DNA of 64,000 nt from Acidimicrobiales bacterium (GTDB taxonomy: Bacteria; Actinomycetota; Acidimicrobiia; Acidimicrobiales; Palsa-688), in contig DASUWA010000031.1 of NCBI GenBank assembly GCA_036378675.1, positions 1-64,000 of the forward strand, in the 5' to 3' direction. The notes below the pieces were generated by a model, which saw only the letters and a list, made by a program, of their open reading frames with translations, was not told where the DNA came from and made no database searches. Both the position numbers and the translations under genes were made by a program. Within the stretch, counting starts at the first letter, position 1. Each line of letters opens with the position of its first letter. This document shows positions 15,905-23,130 of the stretch, one piece after another.

Positions 15905-17463
15905 CAGCGAGCTCCTGCGACTAGCCGGCGTAGTTCGTCCTCGTGGTGGCAGCGCTCTAGGGCTACCTCGAGAGAGATTTTTGAGCCGCGGACCAAATCG
16001 GCGAGGGATTGGTCCATGGTCTGCATCCCGAACTTCCCACCGCCCTGCATGGCGCTGTAGATCTGGTGAACTTTGCCCTCACGAATCATGTTCCGGATGG
16101 CGGGCGTGGCAATGAGAACTTCGCAAGCCACCCCTCGACCCTTGCCACCGAGCCGTGGAAGGAGCTGCTGACAGACCACCGCCTGCAGTGCCGCCGCCAG
16201 CTGGACACGAATCTGTTGCTGCTGGTGGGCCGGGAAGACGTCGATCACGCGGTCAATCGACTGCGGTGCGTCCTGGGTGTGAAGGGTGCCGAACACCAGG
16301 TGGCCAGTTTCTGCCGCCGTAAGGGCGGTGGAGATGGTTTCGAGGTCCCGCATTTCGCCCACCAGAATCACGTCCGGGTCCTGCCGAAGGACGTGCTTGA
16401 GGGCGGCTGCGAACGATTTGGTGTCTTCGCCAACCTCTCGCTGGTTAACAACCGATCGCTTGCTGGTGTGAACGAACTCGATCGGATCCTCGACGGTCAT
16501 GATGTGGTCGGGTCGGGTCGTATTGACGATGTCAACTACAGACGCCAACGTGGTCGACTTGCCGGAACCAGTTGGCCCACAAACTAGAACGAGACCTCGC
16601 GGAAGGTTGGCCAGGTCACCGACGACCGCGGGGACCCCTAGCTTGTCCAGCGGGACGATCTTGAACGGAATAGCACGGAGGACCGCACCAACCGAGTCCT
16701 TCTGGAGGAAGACGTTGAGCCGGAACCGACCTGCGTTTGGCACCGAATGAGAGGTGTCGAGCTCGAGTTCTTCCTCGAACTTCTCACGCTGGCGTTGGGC
16801 GAGGATCCCGTAAACGAGGCGCCTTGTTTCCGATGGGGTTAGTACGTCGTAGCCCTCCATCGGTCGCAAATGCCCATCAACGCGGATGCACGGAGGCAGA
16901 CCGGCGCTTATGTGAAGGTCGGAGGCGCCCGAGGCCACCATTTCGGCAAGCAACACGTTCAGATGAAGCTCCGCTGGAGGGGGCTCCTCCCCCACCGCGA
17001 CATCTGGCTTGGCGGCGGCCGGCGCATCATCGACGTTGTACAGAACTTCTATCGCGAGAGAAATATCCGCCGCGGCCGCGAGTACGGCCTCGACCGTCCA
17101 GCCGGTCTCACGGGATATCTGATCTATTGCCGACTGGTCGGTCGGGTTCTCCATCGCGACACGTAGCAGCGTGGTGTTCATTCCCACCGCGACGGCCCGT
17201 AAGCGCTGAGCCATCGCCAGTGGAAGCATGCCAGCGACCATGCTTGGGATGGGGTCACGGTCAGGATCCCACACCGGAATGCCGAGGTGGGCGCCGATGG
17301 CGGCGATCAGGTCACGCTCACCGACGAGGCCCTCAGAGGCGAGGAGCTTTGTAAGAGGAATGCCGGTCTCCGCCTCACGGACCAGCGACTCCTCGAGAAC
17401 ATCGCGGGAGAGGACCTTGCGGGATACGAGGAACTCCCCCACCACCCTGGATGCGGCGATCAT
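15904..17463 (-). CDS. pilT: PilT-type retraction ATPase with N-terminal MshEN-like domain
   Basis: 519 residues against about 350 for usual PilT. Residues ~170-519 form a PilT ATPase: Walker A GPTGSGKST, Asp box, Walker B ILVGEMRDLET, His box AETGHLVFGTLHT, and AIRNMIREGK, the PilT hallmark (AIRNLIRE) that argues for retraction rather than extension. Residues ~1-150 look like the GspE/PilB N-terminal domain (VVGEFLVSRKVLSRDVLEES, then LLASEGLVGERDLIAAIGAH), a fold that binds c-di-GMP in MshE. The neighbouring pilB lies 51 bp upstream. A second, ordinary pilT is not in the window. An accessory PilT/PilU-like role is possible. Confidence 0.88.
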   Translation of the reverse strand: MIAASRVVGEFLVSRKVLSRDVLEESLVREAETGIPLTKLLASEGLVGERDLIAAIGAHLGIPVWDPDRDPIPSMVAGMLPLAMAQRLRAVAVGMNTTLLRVAMENPTDQSAIDQISRETGWTVEAVLAAAADISLAIEVLYNVDDAPAAAKPDVAVGEEPPPAELHLNVLLAEMVASGASDLHISAGLPPCIRVDGHLRPMEGYDVLTPSETRRLVYGILAQRQREKFEEELELDTSHSVPNAGRFRLNVFLQKDSVGAVLRAIPFKIVPLDKLGVPAVVGDLANLPRGLVLVCGPTGSGKSTTLASVVDIVNTTRPDHIMTVEDPIEFVHTSKRSVVNQREVGEDTKSFAAALKHVLRQDPDVILVGEMRDLETISTALTAAETGHLVFGTLHTQDAPQSIDRVIDVFPAHQQQQIRVQLAAALQAVVCQQLLPRLGGKGRGVACEVLIATPAIRNMIREGKVHQIYSAMQGGGKFGMQTMDQSLADLVRGSKISLEVALERCHHEDELRRLVAGAR

Positions 17464-17514
17464 GACTATCCCTTCGGAATGAAATGGTCGGGGCTGTAGC
17501 GGATGCTGACCCGC

Positions 17515-19242
17515 TCAGGCGACGACCCGGAGGATCTCTTCGATCGAAGTGCCGCCCTGGCTCACGGCCACTAAACCGGCCTGCCGAAGGGTGAGCATCC
17601 CCTGGCCAATAGCGAGCTTGCGGATGTCATCGGAATGCCCTCGTTCGACGATCAGCCGTTCGACTTCCTCGGAGATTGGGAGGACCTCGTGAACCGCGAA
17701 GCGTCCGTGAAAACCGGTTCCGCCACAGGCTCCGCAACCGTGAGACCGAAAGATCTCGGTCGACTTGTCGATCTCCCCCAGGCGCTCGACGTCCCATCCA
17801 ACGGACACGAGTTCTGACATCTCAGGCTTGTACGCCTTCTTGCACTTGTCGCAGAGCCGGCGAGCCAGGCGCTGAGCCACTACACAATCGAGCGCGCTGC
17901 CCACCAGGAACGGCTCGACGCCCATCTCGATCAAACGTGATGGAGTGGATGCCGCATCGTTGGTGTGGAGCGTGGAGAGGACGAGGTGCCCGGTCAGAGC
18001 GGCCTCGATACCGATAATCGCTGTCTCGCGGTCGCGGATCTCCCCGACGAGAACGATGTCGGGGTCCGAACGCAGAATGCTTCTCAGTGCGGCCGCAAAC
18101 GTGAGGCCGGCCTTGGAGTTCACCTGCACCTGGTTGATACCGGGGAGCTGGTATTCGACAGGATCCTCGACCGTGATGACGTTCTTCGACTCGTCGTTCA
18201 GAATGTTCAGCGTCGCGTAGAGGGTCGTGGATTTCCCTGACCCGGTGGGCCCCGTCACGAGAATCGTCCCGTACGGCTTTCGATAGGACTCCTCGTATCG
18301 GGACATGTTCTCGGGGAGAAATCCGAGGTCCGACAGTCTGAGCAATGCGGTTGACTTGTCGAGCACGCGCATGACGACCTTCTCGCCGTGCACGGTGGGA
18401 AGCGTCGCTACGCGTAAGTCGACGTGGCGTCCGTCGATCATCGTGGTGATCCGCCCGTCTTGCGGGATCCGTCGCTCGGCGATGTTGATGTCAGCCATCA
18501 CCTTGAGGCGACTGACGATCCCGGATTGGATGCGTTTGGGAGGGCGCATCACCTCGTGGAGCACACCGTCGATGCGGTACCTGACACGAACATCGTCCTC
18601 GCCGGGCTCTATGTGGATGTCCGAGGCCCGGTCATTGATCGCCTGGGTGACCAAGAGGTTGACCAACTTGACGATCGGCGAGTCCTCGGTGATCTCACGG
18701 ACCCTGGAAAGGTCTGCCTCACCCTCGAAGGTGCTCGCCGCCTCTGCGCTGACGTCCTCGGCTTCGCTGTCGACTCTGTGGAAGCGACCTATGGCGGCCA
18801 CGACCGAGCCCGCCGTTGCCACGGCGATGCGGATCTCTGCACCGGTGACCGTACGGATGTCGTCGACAGCAAAAACGTTCGACGGGTCGGCCATCGCCAC
18901 GATCAGCCGGCCCTCGTACCACCCGATCGGAAGAGCCATGTAGCGCCTGGCCATCGAGTCGCCGATCAACCGGGCCGCGGCAGCGTCGACCGGATACTCG
19001 GTGAGGTCGACGAACTCGAGCTTCAGGTGCCTGGCGAGCGTGGCGACCAGATCGGTCTCGCTTACCAGCGAATCGTCTATGAGGATCCTTGCAAGATCCT
19101 GGCCACGCTCAGTCCGTACAGAAAGTGCCTTCTGGCACGCCTCCTCCGTGAGCAGGCCCGCGTCGACGAGGAGCTTGCCGAGAAGCTCATCGTCTGTGGG
19201 GGCGGCAGGTTCCACCCCCAGGGAAGGGGCAGCCATCGTCAC
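17515..19242 (-). CDS. pilB: Type IV pilus extension ATPase
   Basis: 575-residue GspE/PilB family motor powering pilus assembly. An N-terminal MshEN-like domain (LLGKLLVDAGLLTEEACQKA, then ILIDDSLVSETDLVATLARH) precedes the ATPase with GPTGSGKSTTLYATL, an Asp box, Walker B IVLVGEIRDRETA and His box LTGHLVLSTLHTND. Two Cys pairs (CDKCKK and CGACGG, around residues 474-510) form the zinc site of PilB/GspE. It follows the DUF4388 gene by 13 bp and precedes the PilT-type gene. Normal length for the family. Confidence 0.96.
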   Translation of the reverse strand: MTMAAPSLGVEPAAPTDDELLGKLLVDAGLLTEEACQKALSVRTERGQDLARILIDDSLVSETDLVATLARHLKLEFVDLTEYPVDAAAARLIGDSMARRYMALPIGWYEGRLIVAMADPSNVFAVDDIRTVTGAEIRIAVATAGSVVAAIGRFHRVDSEAEDVSAEAASTFEGEADLSRVREITEDSPIVKLVNLLVTQAINDRASDIHIEPGEDDVRVRYRIDGVLHEVMRPPKRIQSGIVSRLKVMADINIAERRIPQDGRITTMIDGRHVDLRVATLPTVHGEKVVMRVLDKSTALLRLSDLGFLPENMSRYEESYRKPYGTILVTGPTGSGKSTTLYATLNILNDESKNVITVEDPVEYQLPGINQVQVNSKAGLTFAAALRSILRSDPDIVLVGEIRDRETAIIGIEAALTGHLVLSTLHTNDAASTPSRLIEMGVEPFLVGSALDCVVAQRLARRLCDKCKKAYKPEMSELVSVGWDVERLGEIDKSTEIFRSHGCGACGGTGFHGRFAVHEVLPISEEVERLIVERGHSDDIRKLAIGQGMLTLRQAGLVAVSQGGTSIEEILRVVA

Positions 19243-19255
19243 GGAAGGAACCGTT

Positions 19256-20563
19256 CTACGAGCGGACCGACGAGAGGAACTTCAGGAGCAGACCACGGTT
19301 GACCTGTTCCGGCTTGTGTTCGGCCTCTTCTTCCTCGTCGGACTCGTCTACCGACTCGGAATCGACCGCTTCGTAGTCGTGGGCCGCCGCGTCGTGGCCG
19401 GCCGCTGAAGCGACTTCGGGTGCTTCGACGTCGTACGGGGCGTGGGAGGAGGTCACCTCGAACGACCCCCAGGAAGTCGTCTCCTGATGCTGTTCCTCCT
19501 CGTGCCACGTGCTCATGTGGGCGAGTTCGTTCGACGTCCATGGCCCGCGGTCGGCGAGACCGTCTGGAAGTTCGTGCGGGGTCTCGCTTTCTTGATCGTC
19601 CGCCGGGATCTCGGCGATCAAGGCCTCGAGAGCCGCCCTGGCGTCGTGCGACTCGCTGGCCTCGGCATCGTCGTGAGTCTCGGGATACGGCACAGGCTGG
19701 GGCACGTAGTCCGTGTCGTCGGACCCGTTGGCGGGCGAATCGTCGAGCGCGACGCTCCACGGGGCTAGTTCCTCGCCGGTTTCCTCAGTGTACGTTGGCT
19801 CCGTTGCCGTGGAGGCGCTGAAGACGTACTCATGGGGATCGAGCGGGGCCTCGTAAGTCTCATAAGCGGGCACGTCGGTGACTTCGGCAGAAGGCGCGGC
19901 CTCAAAGGCAACTGGAACTTCGCTCTCCTCGGCGACGGGATCTTCGACTTCGGGAACCTCCTCGACGACCTCGGCAACGTCTGCCACCGGATCCTCGACG
20001 ATCGCAACTACGGGCTCCACAACGGTCGCCAGGCCGGTGTCGACCAGGGTCTTGAGCGACTTGCAGCCGTCGAACTCGGGCAGCGAGCCCCGACCCAGGA
20101 TTTCCTGGACCGGACGGCCCTCTCCGATGGCGACGATGAGAGCCCATTGCGCTGCGTCTAGGTGAAGCCGTGCCCGCGGCGCCTCGTCGGCGAGACGGAC
20201 CACGTGCTCGAGCGAGGGCACCACGGCGATGATCTCGGTCCACTCCGCGAGGCGGGCCTGAGCTACCTCCAGGACCGGACGGACCTCTCCATCCTCGTCG
20301 TCAACTTGGTGGGCATCCTCTGGGCGCTCGGCGTCTGCCTCGAACTCGAACCTGCCCTCGCGGTTGCGCAGCAGGTCGAAAAGGGCATCGGCCGCCTGGT
20401 CGGTGCCGGCTACCTGAAAGCCGCTCAGCCGCCCCTGGCCGAACCAGAGCCTTCCGTCGCCCCTGTCGCCGCGAACGAGCAGCTCACCGGTCTTGGACGT
20501 GTCGGACAGCAGTTGTAGCACCTCAGGTAGCGCAACTGTCTCAAGAGAGCCTTCGAGTGACAC
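19256..20563 (-). CDS. DUF4388 (PATAN-like) domain protein with acidic tail
   Basis: About 435 residues. The N-terminal ~100 residues match the DUF4388 pattern (SLEGSLETVALPEVLQLLS, TGELLVRGDRGDGRLWFGQG, then a hydrophobic core with ADALFDLLRNREGRFEFE), a domain often found in response regulators and gliding/pilus proteins. A helical middle (AEWTEIIAVVPSLEHVVRL onwards) resembles the DUF4388-associated winged-helix region. The last ~220 residues are Glu/Asp/Val-rich and low complexity, ending with RGLLLKFLSSVRS. A GTG at 20561-20563 was chosen: GGAGG lies five bases upstream, while the GTG 13 codons earlier has no ribosome site. It heads the pilB-pilT-pilC operon and is a likely regulator or scaffold of the motors. 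Confidence 0.72.
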   Translation of the reverse strand: MSLEGSLETVALPEVLQLLSDTSKTGELLVRGDRGDGRLWFGQGRLSGFQVAGTDQAADALFDLLRNREGRFEFEADAERPEDAHQVDDEDGEVRPVLEVAQARLAEWTEIIAVVPSLEHVVRLADEAPRARLHLDAAQWALIVAIGEGRPVQEILGRGSLPEFDGCKSLKTLVDTGLATVVEPVVAIVEDPVADVAEVVEEVPEVEDPVAEESEVPVAFEAAPSAEVTDVPAYETYEAPLDPHEYVFSASTATEPTYTEETGEELAPWSVALDDSPANGSDDTDYVPQPVPYPETHDDAEASESHDARAALEALIAEIPADDQESETPHELPDGLADRGPWTSNELAHMSTWHEEEQHQETTSWGSFEVTSSHAPYDVEAPEVASAAGHDAAAHDYEAVDSESVDESDEEEEAEHKPEQVNRGLLLKFLSSVRS

Positions 20564-20568
20564 GGGAA

Positions 20569-20594
20569 CCTCCGAAGCTGATGGTGATATATCA
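20569..20594 (-). promoter_or_regulatory. Ribosome site and palindrome ahead of the DUF4388-pilB operon
   Basis: GGAGG at 20573-20569 sets the GTG start at 20563. Ten to twenty bases further upstream a perfect 10-bp palindrome TGATATATCA (20585-20594) stands out in a GC-rich setting and may overlap a promoter -10 region or an operator. The gap to aroE (20603-20696) shows only a weak GGGG-ACT-CCCC hairpin. Confidence 0.4.
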
Positions 20595-20696
20595 ATCGGC
20601 ACGGATCCCGCCCAACCTGAATCTCTTCGCGGACTTCGCGCCTATGCCGCTCCCTTGGGCTAGCGGGGACTCCCCAGAACTAGGCCTCTGAGCTGG

Positions 20697-21587
20697 TTAT
20701 CGGCGTGAAAGCGCAGCTAGCGCTGCCGCCGACAGCACATCGAGGGGGGCTACGCGGCCGGTCCAGATTTCGATCTGGCAGGCAGCCTGATGGATCAGCA
20801 TGCCGAGCCCATTTGAGGCCAATGCTCCCTTTTCGCGGGCCGCCGCGAGCAGTGGTGTCGTCGCCGGAAGGTAGATGAGGTCGACGATCACCTGATTCGG
20901 GTGAAACCAGGCCGGCTGCAGGTCGAACGGCAGGCCGTCGCCGGAGGCCATGCCGACGGGGCTGGCGTTGACGATGAGGTCGGCTTCTCGTGCGGCCTCC
21001 TCTAACAGCCCGGGTATCGGCTCGACCGATGCTCCCGCTTCGCCCGCCAACTCAGCGCTGGCAGCGGCCGCCTCGCGCCGGCGCCCGACGACTCCGACGT
21101 GTGAAGCTCCTGCCTGGGCGAGGGCGAGGGCGACGGAGCGCCCAGCGCCACCCGATCCAAGGACGAGGCACCTCTTGCCCAGCGGGTCGAATCCATCGTC
21201 CTGGGTGAGGGCGGATAGGAAGCCGGTCCCGTCGGTGCTGTCGCCGACGAGCTCGAAACCCTCCTCTGCAGGGCGTCGGGTGATCGTGTTCACAACCCCG
21301 AGCCTGGCCGAGGCGTGTTCGAGCCGATCGAGGCGTTCTACGACTGCGGCCTTGTGCGGCATGGTGACGGACAACCCGGCGAGGCCGAGGACTCTCATCG
21401 CGTCGACGGCGGATGCGCCTTGCCCGGCGGGGACCGGGAACGCGACGTATACCCAGTCAACACCGAGCGCTCGGTAAGCGGCGTTGTGGATCGCCGGCGA
21501 GATGGAATGGCGCACAGGGTCACCGATTATCCCGGCGACCTCAGTAGCGCCGGTCGGCCTGATTAACAGAGCTTGGCGGCCCGGCAC
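20697..21587 (-). CDS. aroE: Shikimate dehydrogenase
   Basis: 296-residue NADP-dependent enzyme reducing 3-dehydroshikimate to shikimate. It has the substrate motif GIIGDPVRHSISPAIHNAAY, the catalytic Lys in SVTMPHKAAVVERLD, NSTDGTGFL-like DSTDGTGFLSAL, and Rossmann motif VLGSGGAGRSVALAL. It overlaps mltG by 25 bases, the last gene of alaS-ruvX-mltG-aroE, a common actinobacterial order. The other shikimate genes are ~18 kb away on the far side of the pilus locus, suggesting that locus interrupts a formerly contiguous aro cluster. Confidence 0.95.
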   Translation of the reverse strand: MPGRQALLIRPTGATEVAGIIGDPVRHSISPAIHNAAYRALGVDWVYVAFPVPAGQGASAVDAMRVLGLAGLSVTMPHKAAVVERLDRLEHASARLGVVNTITRRPAEEGFELVGDSTDGTGFLSALTQDDGFDPLGKRCLVLGSGGAGRSVALALAQAGASHVGVVGRRREAAAASAELAGEAGASVEPIPGLLEEAAREADLIVNASPVGMASGDGLPFDLQPAWFHPNQVIVDLIYLPATTPLLAAAREKGALASNGLGMLIHQAACQIEIWTGRVAPLDVLSAAALAALSRR

Positions 21588-22696
21588 TGCTTCTGGAGTT
21601 GTACGAATCCGGACGATGTCGATGCGAACCCAATTTGGCCGTCGGGGTTGATTTCAACGAAATACAGATAGCTCGTGGACGGCGGCGAGATCGCGGCTTG
21701 CAGTGAGGGCAAGCCTGGACTCGCAATCGGTGTGGGCGGCAACCCTTTGTTGAGTCGTGTGTTGTATGGACTGGCGAGATTGTCCTGGCGGGCGGTCGGG
21801 TTTACACCGGGTTGGGTCAGGCGCAGGTAGTAGGCCTGGGTGGAGTCGGCTCCGAGCGGCATCCCGGCGTGCAGCCGGTTGTAAAGGACGCTCGCGACAT
21901 TCGGACGGTCGGGATCTCGTTTGGCTTCACGTTCGACGATCGACGCGAGGGTGATGACCTGGTAGGGGTTGAGGCCCATCGCGGAAGCCGCCTGGTCGAT
22001 GCCGAGGCTCGCCGCATGATCGTCGAACGATCCGATCATCTGTTCGAGCAGGTCGAGCTCGCTCTCCCCCTTCCGCACGTCGTAGGTCGCCGGAAAGAGC
22101 AACCCTTCGAGATTGTTCGAACCTGCAGGTTCGTACGGGCTTCGAACCGTTCCGCTCGACGCCGCTTCGAGGAACTTCTGAGCGGAAAGCCCGACCCCCG
22201 GAAGGGCTCCAACCGCGTCGGCGATTTGCTGGACGGTGAACCCTTCTGGCACGACAAGCTTGTCGACGAGGATCTTGGGCCCCGCCTCGAGGGCTTTGAT
22301 GGCCGAGTGGTAGCTAGAATTCTTGGGAAGGTTGTACTGACCCGGGAGCAACGGGCCGTCGCCGCTGAGCTTCACGTACACGGAGAACAGGAAGCCTTCG
22401 TGTATGACGCCCGCATGAGCGAGGATCGAGCCGATCCGCGAGGTCGAAGCCCCTTTCGGAATTTCGACGCTCACCAGCTTTCCTGCCTTGCCCGGGTTGA
22501 TCTGCGCGTTGGCCCAGACCAGGCCGACAGCAGCGAGAACGACCAGGATCGCGGCGATGGCGGCGAGGCGCTTGAGCAGGCGGTTTCGCGGCGCTCTCCG
22601 GCGGCGGCGGTGCGCGGGACCCGTCTCGAAAGCCGAGCCCTCTTGTTCGTATCCAGAGGAAAGCAGATCTTGCTCACCCTGAAGTCCGTCGCTCAC
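21563..22696 (-). CDS. mltG: Endolytic murein transglycosylase
   Basis: 377-residue YceG/MltG protein that cleaves nascent peptidoglycan at the membrane. A cytoplasmic basic N terminus (RRRRRAPRNRLLKR) precedes one transmembrane helix (about 44-66), a LysM-like region (VSVEIPKGASTSRIGSIL, VVPEGFTVQQIADAV) and the catalytic domain with the conserved ASIVEREAKRDPDRPNVASV block and PLGADSTQAYYL. It overlaps ruvX by four bases. Length normal. Confidence 0.94.
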   Translation of the reverse strand: MSDGLQGEQDLLSSGYEQEGSAFETGPAHRRRRRAPRNRLLKRLAAIAAILVVLAAVGLVWANAQINPGKAGKLVSVEIPKGASTSRIGSILAHAGVIHEGFLFSVYVKLSGDGPLLPGQYNLPKNSSYHSAIKALEAGPKILVDKLVVPEGFTVQQIADAVGALPGVGLSAQKFLEAASSGTVRSPYEPAGSNNLEGLLFPATYDVRKGESELDLLEQMIGSFDDHAASLGIDQAASAMGLNPYQVITLASIVEREAKRDPDRPNVASVLYNRLHAGMPLGADSTQAYYLRLTQPGVNPTARQDNLASPYNTRLNKGLPPTPIASPGLPSLQAAISPPSTSYLYFVEINPDGQIGFASTSSGFVQLQKQCRAAKLC

Positions 22697-23130
22697 GCGA
22701 GGGGCGCCTTCCTACGCTCGAGCCATGTTTGGAGCAGCTCAGCGGCCGCGAACTGATCGATCAACTCACGCTGCTTGCGAGAGTCCCGTCCGGAGGCTCG
22801 CAGAGTCCCTGCCGCCGCTGTTGTTGTGAACCGTTCGTCTACGGTTTCCACTTCGACGTTCAGCCTGGATCTCAGCTCATCGACCTCCTCCAACACGGCC
22901 TGTGCGGCGGGGCCCACCTCGCCCGAAAGCGACACAGGGACTCCCACAACCGTGCCTATCGCACCGTACTCGTCGACCACGCCGGCGATGGCGCGATGGT
23001 CTTGCTCCACGGTTCGACCTCGGCGGAGAGTGGTTACCGGTGTGGCAACCGACTGGCCCGTATCGCTGATGGCAATGCCGATGCGTCGCGACCCAAGGTC
23101 AACGCCGACGACCCTCCCCTCGGGAATCAT
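22693..23130 (-). CDS. ruvX: Putative Holliday junction resolvase / pre-16S rRNA nuclease
   Basis: 145-residue YqgF/RuvX RNase H-fold nuclease. Motifs VVGVDLGSRRIGIAISD (first catalytic Asp), VVGVPVSLSG, ETVDERFTTTAA (Glu) and LIDQFAAAELLQTWL (last Asp) are complete. The family matures 16S rRNA ends in E. coli and has also been called a Holliday junction resolvase. Four-base overlaps join it to alaS and mltG. Confidence 0.94.
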   Translation of the reverse strand: MIPEGRVVGVDLGSRRIGIAISDTGQSVATPVTTLRRGRTVEQDHRAIAGVVDEYGAIGTVVGVPVSLSGEVGPAAQAVLEEVDELRSRLNVEVETVDERFTTTAAAGTLRASGRDSRKQRELIDQFAAAELLQTWLERRKAPLA

